From assembly GCF_023015695.1 (NCBI RefSeq), contig NZ_JALKAS010000001.1, positions 1,178,001 through 1,242,000 of the forward strand: 64,000 bases of DNA, written 5' to 3'. Source of the stretch: Jannaschia sp. S6380 (GTDB taxonomy: Bacteria > Pseudomonadota > Alphaproteobacteria > Rhodobacterales > Rhodobacteraceae). The notes under the pieces are model-generated. The model searched no databases. It was not told the origin of the DNA and saw nothing but the letters and a program-made list of their open reading frames with translations. The translations under genes and the position numbers were made by a program. Below are positions 8,969 to 16,802 of the stretch, in pieces; position 1 is the first letter of the stretch; each line of letters opens with the position of its first letter.

Positions 8969-10198
8969 ATGCGCACCGAACGTTTCACCTTTGCCGGACA
9001 TGACGGCAGCGAGCTCGCGGCCCGTCTGGACATGCCCGACGGCCCGCCCCTGGCGACGGCGCTGATGGCGCATTGCTTCACCTGCGGCAAGGACATCCCC
9101 GCCGCCCGCCGGGTGGCCGCGCGTCTGGCGGGCCTCGGGATCGCGGTCCTGCGCTTCGATTTCACGGGGCTGGGCCATTCCGGCGGCGAGTTCCAGAACA
9201 CCTCGTTCACGTCGAACGTGCGGGATCTGGTGCTGGCCGCCGAGGCATTGGCCGGACGCGACATGCCGGTCGGCCTGCTGATCGGGCATTCCCTGGGGGG
9301 CGCGGCCGTGCTTCGCGCCGCCCATGACATCCCGACGACCCGCGCCGTGGCCACCATCGGTGCCCCGTTCGACCCGGGCCATGTCACCCACAACTTCGCG
9401 GGCGCGCTCGAGGCGATCGCGCGGGACGGTTCGGCCGAGGTGCAACTCGGGCCCCGAAAGCTGCGCATCGGGCGGGATTTCGTCCGCGACGTCACCGGCA
9501 CCCGGCTGGAGGAGGCAATCGCGTCGCTGCGCCCCGCCCTTCTGGTCATGCATGCGCCGCGCGACGAGACCGTGGGCATTGACAACGCGACGCGCATCTT
9601 TACCGCCGCCCGCCATCCCAAGAGTTTCGTGACGCTGGACGATGCCGATCACCTGATCACGCGCGCGGCAGATGCGGATTATGCCGCCGACGTCATCGCG
9701 GCCTGGGCTACGCGCTATCTGGAACTGCGCCGACCCGCCCCGCCCGTCGGCGCACCCGAGGGCGTTACCCGCATCAGCGAAGCCGATGCGGGCGGTTTCG
9801 CGCAGGACATCGTGGCGTCCGGCGGCAAGCACCACCTGATCGCGGACGAGCCGCTCTCCTATGGTGGAACGGATCGCGGGCTTTCGCCCTATCAATTGCT
9901 GGCGGCGAGCCTGGGGGCCTGCACGTCGATGACGCTGCGGATGTATGCGCGACGCAAGAAATGGCCGTTGGAGACCGTTACCGTCGATGTCAGCCACGAC
10001 CGGATGCACGCGCAGGACGCGCCGTCGTCCGGGGCCGAGCGGATCGACCGCTTCCGCCGCGAGATCACGATCGGCGGCCCGCTGGACGAGGCGCAGCGCA
10101 GCCGTCTGCTGGAGATCGCCGATCGCTGCCCCGTGCATCGCACGTTGGAGACGGGCGCGCGGGTCGAGACCGTCCTGCACGTCCCCGCGGACGCCTGA
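8969..10198 (+). CDS. Alpha/beta hydrolase-OsmC fusion protein
   Basis: 409 residues. The N-terminal half (about 1-255) is an alpha/beta hydrolase with the nucleophile motif 'GHSLGGAA', an oxyanion region 'HCFTCGKD' and a C-terminal Asp/His pair ('APRDETV', 'DDADHLI'). The C-terminal half (about 270-409) is an OsmC/Ohr-like domain with 'SLGACTSMTLRMYA' carrying the peroxidatic-type Cys and 'DRCPVHRTLE' carrying the second Cys. This two-domain form is a known family, probably acting in organic peroxide or thioester detoxification. GAGAGGA lies upstream of the ATG. Confidence 0.93.
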   Translation: MRTERFTFAGHDGSELAARLDMPDGPPLATALMAHCFTCGKDIPAARRVAARLAGLGIAVLRFDFTGLGHSGGEFQNTSFTSNVRDLVLAAEALAGRDMPVGLLIGHSLGGAAVLRAAHDIPTTRAVATIGAPFDPGHVTHNFAGALEAIARDGSAEVQLGPRKLRIGRDFVRDVTGTRLEEAIASLRPALLVMHAPRDETVGIDNATRIFTAARHPKSFVTLDDADHLITRAADADYAADVIAAWATRYLELRRPAPPVGAPEGVTRISEADAGGFAQDIVASGGKHHLIADEPLSYGGTDRGLSPYQLLAASLGACTSMTLRMYARRKKWPLETVTVDVSHDRMHAQDAPSSGAERIDRFRREITIGGPLDEAQRSRLLEIADRCPVHRTLETGARVETVLHVPADA

Positions 10199-10204
10199 GG
10201 CGCG

Positions 10205-11677
10205 TCAGAGCGCCTGATCCAGATCGGCGCGCAACGCGGCCAGACGCGCCAGGCAGACCCGCCCGGCGGCGCGCGTCGCCTCGGGCCGGCCGGACCGGGC
10301 GGCGTGGTTCAACCGCCGCGCGGCCGACAGGGTGGGCAGCGCCCCCACCGCCGTGGCCAGCGAAAGAAGGATATGCGTCTGCGCGTGGACGGCCTCGACA
10401 TCGTCCATGGACAGGGCGTTGGTCAGGTGCCGTTCCACCATCTGCAGATCCTCGCGCATCCGGGCGAGAAGCTGATCGCGGTACTCCGGCCCGGCCGCCG
10501 ACATCAGATCGGACAGCGTCGCGGCCGAAAACGCGGGCGCAAGCTCGGGCGCCCAGCCCGATGCGTCCGGCCCGGCGGCCACGAAATGGCGGATCGTCTG
10601 GCCGAACGTCTGGATCGAGCCCAGCGGCTTGGCCAGGATGCCGTCGGCCCCGGCCTCGGTGATCAGGTCGCGGTTCTCGCGGATGTCATGCGACGTCATC
10701 GCCACCATCGACATGGGCGGCGCGATCCCGCGCGCCTGCCGCAACCTTTCGGAGCGCATCACTTCCAGCCCGCCCAGCGTCGGCATCTCCAGGTCGATCA
10801 ACGCGATGTCGAAGCGCTCGCGGGCCAGCCAGTTCAACGCCTCGATCCCGTCGGCCGCCAGTTCGCATTCGGCCCCCATCTGCGCCAGCATCCCCTGGAC
10901 GAGCGTGCGGTTCGTCGCGGAATCGTCGGCGACAAGAACGCGGACATTCGACAGGTCGGGCAGACCGTCGGCGTCGGGCGCGTGCCGCTGCCAGCGCGCA
11001 CGCGGCAAGGTTAGCGTGACGCGCGCGCCACCCTCGTTCCGGTTCTCGGCCACAAGCCTTCCGCCCAGCTGGTCGGCATGGGCCCGCGCGATATGCAGCC
11101 CCATGCCCATGCCCGGCGCGGCATCGGATCCGCGCGCCTCGGCGTCGAAGACATTGGGCAGGATCTCCGGGTCGAAGCCCGGCCCGTCATCGGACACGCA
11201 GATCGAAAGCGCGCCGTCGTCATACAACTCCGCCCCCAGGCGCACCTGTCCGGCCCCGGCATGGCGCAGCGCATTGCTCATCATATTGGCGACGATGCGG
11301 CGCAGCGGCAGCAGGCCGACACGGACCGTGGCAGGCAAGTCCGGCGCGCAGTCCAGCGCGACTTCGATGCCGGTGCCATGCGCCGCCCCGCGCCAGCGCC
11401 GCACCTCGTCATCCAGGAACCGCAGCAGGTTCAGGTTTCCGACGTGGTCGGACTCGTCGGACGGGGCGCTGCCCAGCAATTCCTCGACCAGGCGGGCCAG
11501 CAGTTCGGACGCGGCGTGCACCCGGTCCACCTGGGTCCGTGCGTCGCGGGGAAGTGCCGCGATGTCGATCAGGCGCAGCCCCCCGATCACGTCCGACATC
11601 GCGGACCGGATATCATGCGCCAGAAGCTGCGCCGCATCCGGGGACGCGGCATCGCCGCGTGGGCCGGACCCGCTCAC
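10205..11677 (-). CDS. Hybrid histidine kinase with receiver and degenerate Hpt domain
   Basis: 490 residues without membrane segments, so cytosolic. The order is a dimerisation/phospho-His helix (HDIRS, H21), a GHKL ATPase with N135 and the DDGPGF box (163-168), a receiver with acceptor D295 and K350, and a C-terminal helical Hpt-like domain. There the usual H-x-L-K-G reads H-I-L-L-S at 435-439. The histidine is kept but the following Lys and Gly are not. The start is GTG 11677, overlapping the prpE stop as GTGA. No sensor domain is visible; the input is unknown. Confidence 0.85.
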   Translation of the reverse strand: MSGSGPRGDAASPDAAQLLAHDIRSAMSDVIGGLRLIDIAALPRDARTQVDRVHAASELLARLVEELLGSAPSDESDHVGNLNLLRFLDDEVRRWRGAAHGTGIEVALDCAPDLPATVRVGLLPLRRIVANMMSNALRHAGAGQVRLGAELYDDGALSICVSDDGPGFDPEILPNVFDAEARGSDAAPGMGMGLHIARAHADQLGGRLVAENRNEGGARVTLTLPRARWQRHAPDADGLPDLSNVRVLVADDSATNRTLVQGMLAQMGAECELAADGIEALNWLARERFDIALIDLEMPTLGGLEVMRSERLRQARGIAPPMSMVAMTSHDIRENRDLITEAGADGILAKPLGSIQTFGQTIRHFVAAGPDASGWAPELAPAFSAATLSDLMSAAGPEYRDQLLARMREDLQMVERHLTNALSMDDVEAVHAQTHILLSLATAVGALPTLSAARRLNHAARSGRPEATRAAGRVCLARLAALRADLDQAL

Positions 11678-13563
11678 CGCCCCGGCAGGCCCAGCCGGCC
11701 CAGCGCGGTGCCGATCTCATCCAGGATCGTCGGGTCGTCGATGGTCGAGGGGGGCGGAACATCCTCGCCATCGGCGATCCGGGCCATGGTCGCGCGCAGG
11801 ATCTTGCCGGACCGCGTCTTGGGCAGGCGATCCACCACGCAGGCCGAGCGGAACGCCGCCACGGGGCCGATCCGGTCGCGGACGAGCGCCACGCATTCGG
11901 CCGCGATCTCGTCCTCGGGGCGGTCGACGCCGCGGGTCAGGCACAGAAGACCCACCGGCATCTGGCCCTTGAGGGGGTCCGACACGCCGATCACGGCGCA
12001 TTCGGCGACGTCGGGATGGGTCGCCAGAACCTCCTCCATCGCGCCGGTGGACAGGCGGTGGCCGGCGACGTTGATGACGTCGTCCGTGCGCGCCATGATC
12101 CACAGGTACCCGTCGGCATCGACCACGCCGGCGTCCCCGGTCTCGTAGTAGCCGGGAAAGGTCGAAAGGTAGGATGCGCGGAACCGATCCTCGGCGTTCC
12201 ACAAACCGGGCAGCGTGCCGGGCGGCAGCGGCAGCTTGATCGCGATCGCGCCCAGCGTGCCGGGCGGCAGCGTCTCGCCGGCCTCGTTCAGGATGCGCAC
12301 GTCGTAGCCGGGCATCGGCACCGCCGGCGATCCGATCTTGACCGGCAGCGCGCCCAGTCCGACGGGGTTGCCCGCGATGGTCCATCCCGTCTCGGTCTGC
12401 CACCAATGGTCGATCACCGGCTTGCCGGTCACGCGGGCGATCCAGTCGATCGTATCCGGGTCGGCCCGTTCGCCAGCCAGGAAGATCGTCCGCAGGCGCG
12501 AAAGGTCGTGGCCGGCCATCTGCGCCGCATCCGGATCCTCGCGGCGGATGGCGCGGAAGGCGGTGGGGGCGGTGAAGAACACGGCCACGTCGTGATCGGA
12601 CATCACGCGCCAGAAGGTCGACGCGTCCGGCGTGCCGACGGGCTTGCCCTCGAACACGACGGTCGTGCAGCCGTGGATCAGCGGCGCATAGCAGATATAG
12701 CTGTGGCCCACGACCCAGCCCACGTCGGAGGCGGCCCAGAACACCTCGTCGGGGTCGACGCCGTAGACGTTGGTCATCGACCAGGCCAGCGCGACCAGGT
12801 GGCCCCCGGTGGGGCGGATCACGCCCTTGGGTGCCCCCGTCGTCCCGGACGTATAGAGGATGTAGGCCGGGTGGCTGCCCAACACGGGCACGCAGTCGAC
12901 CGGGTGGGCGGCCGCGACGGCCTCGTGCCAATCCACGTCATCGGGCCCCATCTCGGCCCGCAGCGTGTCGCGCTGAAGGATGAGGCTGAACCGCGGACGG
13001 TGCCGCGCCTCGGCCAGCGCGGCATCCAGCAGCGGCTTGTAGGCGACGGTGCGCGACGGCTCGATCCCGCAGGATCCGGCGATGATGGCGACCGGCTCCG
13101 CGTCGTCGATGCGCACGGCCAGCTCGCGCGCGGCGAAGCCACCGAACACGACCGAATGGATCGCGCCGATCCGGGCGCAGGCCAGCATCGCCTCCAGCGC
13201 CTCGGGGACCATGGGCATGTAGATGACGACCCGGTCGCCCTGCCCCACGCCACGTTCGACCAGCGCCCCCGCCAGCCGCGCCACGCGGTCACGCAGCTCT
13301 GCATAGGTCACGTGCGCAATGGTATCCGTGACGGGGCTGTCGTAGATGATCGCCGTCCGGTCGCCACGTCCGGCGTCGACGTGGCGGTCCACGGCGTTCC
13401 AGCAGGTATTGACCGTTCCGTCGGCGAACCATTCCGGCACCGGCCCGCCCAGATCGTGCAGGGCCTTCGACGGCGGACGCTTCCAGTCGATTGCCGCCGC
13501 CTGCTCCATCCAGAAGCCCTCCGGGTCGGTCTGCGCCCGCTCCCATTCCCGCTGCCAGCCCAT
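11674..13563 (-). CDS. prpE: Propionyl-CoA synthetase (acetyl-CoA synthetase family)
   Basis: 629 residues. Activates propionate to propionyl-CoA via an adenylate. The family signature 'YILYTSGTTGAPKGV' is in the middle, 'DHWWQTETGW' follows, and the catalytic-loop Lys is in 'RSGKILRATMARI'. The N-terminal segment has the ACS-type 'FWMEQAAAIDWKRPP'. The length and motifs fit PrpE; acetyl-CoA synthetase is the alternative, but Acs is usually nearer 650 residues. The downstream hybrid kinase gene overlaps its stop. No prpBCD genes are in the window. Confidence 0.88.
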   Translation of the reverse strand: MGWQREWERAQTDPEGFWMEQAAAIDWKRPPSKALHDLGGPVPEWFADGTVNTCWNAVDRHVDAGRGDRTAIIYDSPVTDTIAHVTYAELRDRVARLAGALVERGVGQGDRVVIYMPMVPEALEAMLACARIGAIHSVVFGGFAARELAVRIDDAEPVAIIAGSCGIEPSRTVAYKPLLDAALAEARHRPRFSLILQRDTLRAEMGPDDVDWHEAVAAAHPVDCVPVLGSHPAYILYTSGTTGAPKGVIRPTGGHLVALAWSMTNVYGVDPDEVFWAASDVGWVVGHSYICYAPLIHGCTTVVFEGKPVGTPDASTFWRVMSDHDVAVFFTAPTAFRAIRREDPDAAQMAGHDLSRLRTIFLAGERADPDTIDWIARVTGKPVIDHWWQTETGWTIAGNPVGLGALPVKIGSPAVPMPGYDVRILNEAGETLPPGTLGAIAIKLPLPPGTLPGLWNAEDRFRASYLSTFPGYYETGDAGVVDADGYLWIMARTDDVINVAGHRLSTGAMEEVLATHPDVAECAVIGVSDPLKGQMPVGLLCLTRGVDRPEDEIAAECVALVRDRIGPVAAFRSACVVDRLPKTRSGKILRATMARIADGEDVPPPSTIDDPTILDEIGTALGRLGLPGR

Positions 13564-13702
13564 CGTGCCCCCCTAGCGATGCCCCGCCTTCGTTGTAGTG
13601 GCCCGCCGCCACCGGGTGCAAGCCGCGCGCGGCGGTCGAGATCGGGCCTGCCTTGCCGGCGCGGTGGCGTAGCTAGTCGCGTTGCACACACGGATCCGGA
13701 CC

Positions 13703-16075
13703 ATGGCCCTCGACACATTCCGCCGCACTTGCGTCAGGGGCTGGGCCCGCTGGCGGGCAATCCTGCGGCACACCTCCCCGCCCAAGCTCCTGCTGATGGG
13801 CTATCTGAGCTTCATGATCCTCGGCTGGGCGCTCCTGTCGCTGCCGGTCGCGCAGGAGGGTCCCGTCGCGGCCATCGACACGCTCTTCATCGCCACCTCG
13901 GCGGTCTCGACCACGGGTCTCGTCACCGTCGATCCGGGCACGAGCTTCACCTTTTTCGGCGAGGTCGTGATCCTCGGGCTGATCCAGATGGGCGGGCTGG
14001 GCTACATGACCATCGGCTCGTTCATCGCGCTGCATCTGGCCGGCCGGTTCGACCGCTTTCGCGCAGCAACGACACGCAACGCCTTTCACCTGCCCGAGGG
14101 GGTCGACCCGGCCTCGTTCATCCGCGCGGTCGTCGTCTTCACCCTGATCTGCGAGGTCGCGGGCGCGATCGCCCTCTACGTCATGTTCGAACGCGCGGGC
14201 GTCGACCGGGCCGCCTGGTCGGCGATCTTCCATTCCGTCTCGGCCTTCGCGACCGCGGGATTCAGCCTGAACGCCGACAGTTTCGAAGGTTTCCACGACC
14301 ACGCGGGCATCAACATCGTGATCGCCATCCTGTCGCTGCTGGGGGCGATGGGTTTCCTGATCGTCGTGGACTTCTGGCGCAACATGCTGGGGCGGACACG
14401 ATACCTGGGCTTCACGTCCAAGGTGATCTGGCGCATCACGCTCAGCTTCCTGATCGTGGGGACGGCGATCCTGTTCGTGGCCGAACCCACCTACCATGCC
14501 CTGCCGCCCGAGGATCGGCTGCTCGCCAGCTTCTTCCAGGTCATGACCGCCTCGACCACGGTCGGGTTCAATACCACCCCCATCGGATCGCTGGCCCCGG
14601 CGATCATCGTCGTGATGTTCTTCCTGATGATCGTCGGCGCCTCGCCCGCCGGCACCGGGGGCGGCTTGCGCACCACGTCCTTCGCCGCGCTGGTGGGGCT
14701 GGTCCGCTCCACGCTGAAGGGGCGCGAGCGCATCCGCTATTTCAAGCGCGAGATCCCGCTCGGGCGGTTGCAGACGGCGACGGCTTCGCTGGCCTACTAC
14801 TTCGCCCTGCTGATGATCGGAACGTTCCTGCTGCTTCTGGCCGATCCGCGTCTGCCTTTCGACGCGGTCATGTTCGAGGCGATCTCGGCCATGGGCACGG
14901 TCGGCCTGTCGATGGGCATCACCGGTGATCTGCCGGGCCTGGGCAAGCTGGTCATCATCGTGCTGATGACCGCCGGCCGGGTCGGCATCCTGACTTTCGG
15001 CATGGCGCTGGCATCCCATGACGAAAGCCGCGACGAGGAGGCCGACAACGAGCTGGTGATCTGGCCGCGGCGCTTTACCTCTCCGGCCGGTGCGGGCATC
15101 CTCGCGGGCACGCACCACCGGAGGATTTCATGGACATCCGCGCCCTCGACGACCGCGTCGCCGTCGCGCCGCAGCTCGACCCCGCAGACATGGGCGCACT
15201 CGCCGGTGACGGCGTCACGACAATCATTTGCAACCGCCCCGATGCCGAGGTCCCGCCCGCCCACCGCGCGGCCGCAATGCAAGAAGCCGCCGAAGGCGCG
15301 GGGCTGGCCTTCGTATTCAACCCGGTCGCGATGCCGCAACTCACCCTGCAGGCGGTCGAGGAACAGGCGGACGCGATCGACGGTGCGGACGGCCGCGTCG
15401 TCGCCTATTGCGCGTCGGGCACGCGGTCCGCCGTTCTTTGGGCGTTGGCGATGGCGGGACGGATGCCGCCGGACGACATCCTCGGGGCGACACGCGCGGC
15501 CGGGTTCGAGCTGGACGGCCTGCGCCCGCAGATCGACGCCTTGGCGGCCCCGCGATGACCGGGGGGCGGCCGACGGGACGGCGGTGGCACGACATGGGCG
15601 GCGATCTGGCTGGGCCGGTGCCGCAGGACGACCACGACTTCGCGCTTTGGGAAAAGCGGATCGACGCCCTGGTGGTACTGTCCGGGGGCAAGGGCCTCTT
15701 CACCGTCGACGGGCTGCGGCGCGTGCTGGAAGACATGGGCGAGGAGGCGTTCGAGACGATGACCTATTACGAACGCTGGGTCGCGTCGCTGAACCAGAAC
15801 CTGCTGGAGCGCGGCGTCTATACCGTCGCCGAACTCGGGCAACGGATGGCCGAGGTGCGGGCCCGGGGCGACACCTACGGGCGCGCGACCGATGCCGACA
15901 TTTGATCCCGACACCCCGGTGCGCGTGCGCACGATGTTCCCGCCAGGACACGTCCGAACCCCGGCCTATCTGCGCGGATGCCCCGGTGTGGTGGAACGCG
16001 TGCTCGGTCCCTTCGGCAACCCCGAAGAGCTGGCCTATGGCCACGCGCCGGCGTCCCTGCCACTCTACCGCGTGA
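13703..16075 (+). CDS. TrkH/KtrB-type potassium transporter subunit with lost stop codon
   Basis: The frame runs 790 codons, but only about the first 455 residues (to about 15064) are TrkH-like. Several hydrophobic segments and the repeated K+ filter loops 'TSAVSTTGLVTVD', 'SVSAFATAGFSLN', 'TASTTVGFNTTP' and 'ISAMGTVGLSMG' are visible. The family normally ends at a motif like DNELVI, seen here at 15047-15064. The next codon is TGG where a stop is expected, and the frame stays open to TGA at 16073-16075. The tail is Arg/Ser/Pro-rich and is the out-of-frame shadow of three downstream genes. ATG 13703 was chosen over TTG 13682. It is either a true stop-loss allele, a frameshift, or a sequence error. 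Confidence 0.8.
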   Translation: MALDTFRRTCVRGWARWRAILRHTSPPKLLLMGYLSFMILGWALLSLPVAQEGPVAAIDTLFIATSAVSTTGLVTVDPGTSFTFFGEVVILGLIQMGGLGYMTIGSFIALHLAGRFDRFRAATTRNAFHLPEGVDPASFIRAVVVFTLICEVAGAIALYVMFERAGVDRAAWSAIFHSVSAFATAGFSLNADSFEGFHDHAGINIVIAILSLLGAMGFLIVVDFWRNMLGRTRYLGFTSKVIWRITLSFLIVGTAILFVAEPTYHALPPEDRLLASFFQVMTASTTVGFNTTPIGSLAPAIIVVMFFLMIVGASPAGTGGGLRTTSFAALVGLVRSTLKGRERIRYFKREIPLGRLQTATASLAYYFALLMIGTFLLLLADPRLPFDAVMFEAISAMGTVGLSMGITGDLPGLGKLVIIVLMTAGRVGILTFGMALASHDESRDEEADNELVIWPRRFTSPAGAGILAGTHHRRISWTSAPSTTASPSRRSSTPQTWAHSPVTASRQSFATAPMPRSRPPTARPQCKKPPKARGWPSYSTRSRCRNSPCRRSRNRRTRSTVRTAASSPIARRARGPPFFGRWRWRDGCRRTTSSGRHARPGSSWTACARRSTPWRPRDDRGAADGTAVARHGRRSGWAGAAGRPRLRALGKADRRPGGTVRGQGPLHRRRAAARAGRHGRGGVRDDDLLRTLGRVAEPEPAGARRLYRRRTRATDGRGAGPGRHLRARDRCRHLIPTPRCACARCSRQDTSEPRPICADAPVWWNACSVPSATPKSWPMATRRRPCHSTA
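15130..15558 (+). CDS. TIGR01244 (DUF442) sulfurtransferase/phosphatase-like protein
   Basis: 142 residues of the DUF442/Blh-like family, related to the rhodanese/dual-specificity-phosphatase fold. The catalytic loop CASGTRSA is near residues 95-102, a Cys-x5-Arg arrangement, and 'TTIICNRPDAE' is near residue 31. Members act in sulfide or sulfur detoxification or as phosphatases. A GGAGG sequence lies upstream of ATG 15130. It lies wholly under the run-on trkH frame and its stop overlaps the next start (ATGA), so it is co-translated with the nitrile-hydratase-like genes. A link to sulfur chemistry there is inference. Confidence 0.88.
   Translation: MDIRALDDRVAVAPQLDPADMGALAGDGVTTIICNRPDAEVPPAHRAAAMQEAAEGAGLAFVFNPVAMPQLTLQAVEEQADAIDGADGRVVAYCASGTRSAVLWALAMAGRMPPDDILGATRAAGFELDGLRPQIDALAAPR
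15555..15905 (+). CDS. Nitrile hydratase beta N-terminal-half / thiocyanate hydrolase beta-like subunit
   Basis: 116 residues matching only the N-terminal helical half of a nitrile hydratase beta subunit. HDMGGDLAGPV is at residues 12-22, then 'LWEKR', then 'MTYYERWVAS' and 'LLERGVYTVAELGQRMAEV'. The C-terminal SH3-like half is a separate downstream gene. In thiocyanate hydrolase and in toyocamycin nitrile hydratase the beta subunit is likewise divided. ATG 15555 overlaps the DUF442 stop. A one-base frameshift in a fused beta gene is the alternative. The free-standing NHase activator family is less likely because of the HDMGG beta start. Confidence 0.8.
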   Translation: MTGGRPTGRRWHDMGGDLAGPVPQDDHDFALWEKRIDALVVLSGGKGLFTVDGLRRVLEDMGEEAFETMTYYERWVASLNQNLLERGVYTVAELGQRMAEVRARGDTYGRATDADI

Positions 16076-16167
16076 GGTTCCGCATGGGCGATGTCTGGCC
16101 GGACGCCGACACGCCCGACGACACGATCGACGCGGAAATCTACGCCCATTGGTTGGAGCCGATCTGA
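15892..16167 (+). CDS. Nitrile hydratase beta C-terminal-half / thiocyanate hydrolase alpha-like subunit
   Basis: 91 residues forming the SH3-like barrel of nitrile hydratase beta: 'VRVRTMFPPGHVRTPAYLRG', 'GVVERVLGPFGNPEELA', 'LYRVRF', 'DVWPD' and a terminal 'WLEPI'. It overlaps the N-half gene by 14 bases in a different frame and ends in TGATG with the alpha gene. As I remember thiocyanate hydrolase alpha subunits, they share the FGN-E, D-WP and DT-E-I--YLE pattern, which is why I favour the SCNase-like class. A fused beta broken by a frameshift remains possible. Confidence 0.8.
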   Translation: MPTFDPDTPVRVRTMFPPGHVRTPAYLRGCPGVVERVLGPFGNPEELAYGHAPASLPLYRVRFRMGDVWPDADTPDDTIDAEIYAHWLEPI

Positions 16168-16802
16168 TGCCGCATGACCATCACGACCACCTCTCGCCTT
16201 CGGGCCACCCGTACCGTGCCGATCAGGACGGGCCGCTGACCTATTGGCAGACGATGGAGATCGCGATCCGCGAATTGTTGATCGAAAAGGGCGTGGTCAC
16301 CGCATCCGAGGTCGCCGCGCAAGTCGACGCGATGGACGCCCGTTCGCCCGCGCAAGGAGCTGCCGTCGTCGCGCGGGCCTGGACGGACCCCGCCTATCGC
16401 GACCGCCTGCTGGCCGACGCCCCGGCCGCCTGCGCCGAGGTCGGTTGCGACGTCGGGCCGCTGCGCCTGATCGCGGTCGAGAACACGCCCCAAGTCCACA
16501 ACGTCGTCGTCTGCACGCTCTGTTCCTGCTATCCACGCGACCTGTTGGGCCTGCCGCCCGACTGGTACAAGTCGCGCGAATACCGGTCCCGCACGGTGCG
16601 GGAGCCGAGGAAGGTCCTGTCGGAATTCGGACTGGACCTGTCGCCCGACGTGACCGTCCGCGTCCACGACTCGACAGCGGACATGCGCTATCTCGTCGTG
16701 CCCGCCCGCCCCGCCGGGACCGACGGCCTGGACGAGGTTGCGCTGGCCGAACTGGTCACCCGCGACAGCATGATCGGCGTAAGTGCGGCGAAGGCCCCCT
16801 AG
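16167..16802 (+). CDS. Nitrile hydratase alpha / thiocyanate hydrolase gamma-like metal subunit
   Basis: 211 residues. The metal-binding claw CTLCSC lies at residues 116-121, followed by Tyr; CTLCSCY is the cobalt-type pattern (iron-type enzymes usually have CSLCSCT). 'GLPPDWYKSREYRSR' follows, as in the family. In the active enzyme Cys119 and Cys121 equivalents are oxidised to sulfinic/sulfenic acid and bind a non-corrin metal. The N-terminus is His-rich (HDHHDH). The reaction is nitrile to amide, or thiocyanate to carbonyl sulfide and ammonia; the sequence alone cannot decide. It converges with the ABC permease gene with a 4-base overlap. Confidence 0.9.
   Translation: MPHDHHDHLSPSGHPYRADQDGPLTYWQTMEIAIRELLIEKGVVTASEVAAQVDAMDARSPAQGAAVVARAWTDPAYRDRLLADAPAACAEVGCDVGPLRLIAVENTPQVHNVVVCTLCSCYPRDLLGLPPDWYKSREYRSRTVREPRKVLSEFGLDLSPDVTVRVHDSTADMRYLVVPARPAGTDGLDEVALAELVTRDSMIGVSAAKAP

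Noticed and set aside
11539..14928. A plus-strand open frame of 1129 codons antisense to prpE and the kinase
   Set aside because: It lies over confirmed genes on the other strand and in another frame of trkH; the translation is Arg/Gly/His-rich without a domain, as expected for antisense frames in GC-rich DNA.
15555..16167. The split beta subunit as a simple frameshift of one fused gene
   Set aside because: Not fully excluded, but both parts have their own start, tight overlaps and the layout of known three-subunit enzymes, so I kept two genes.
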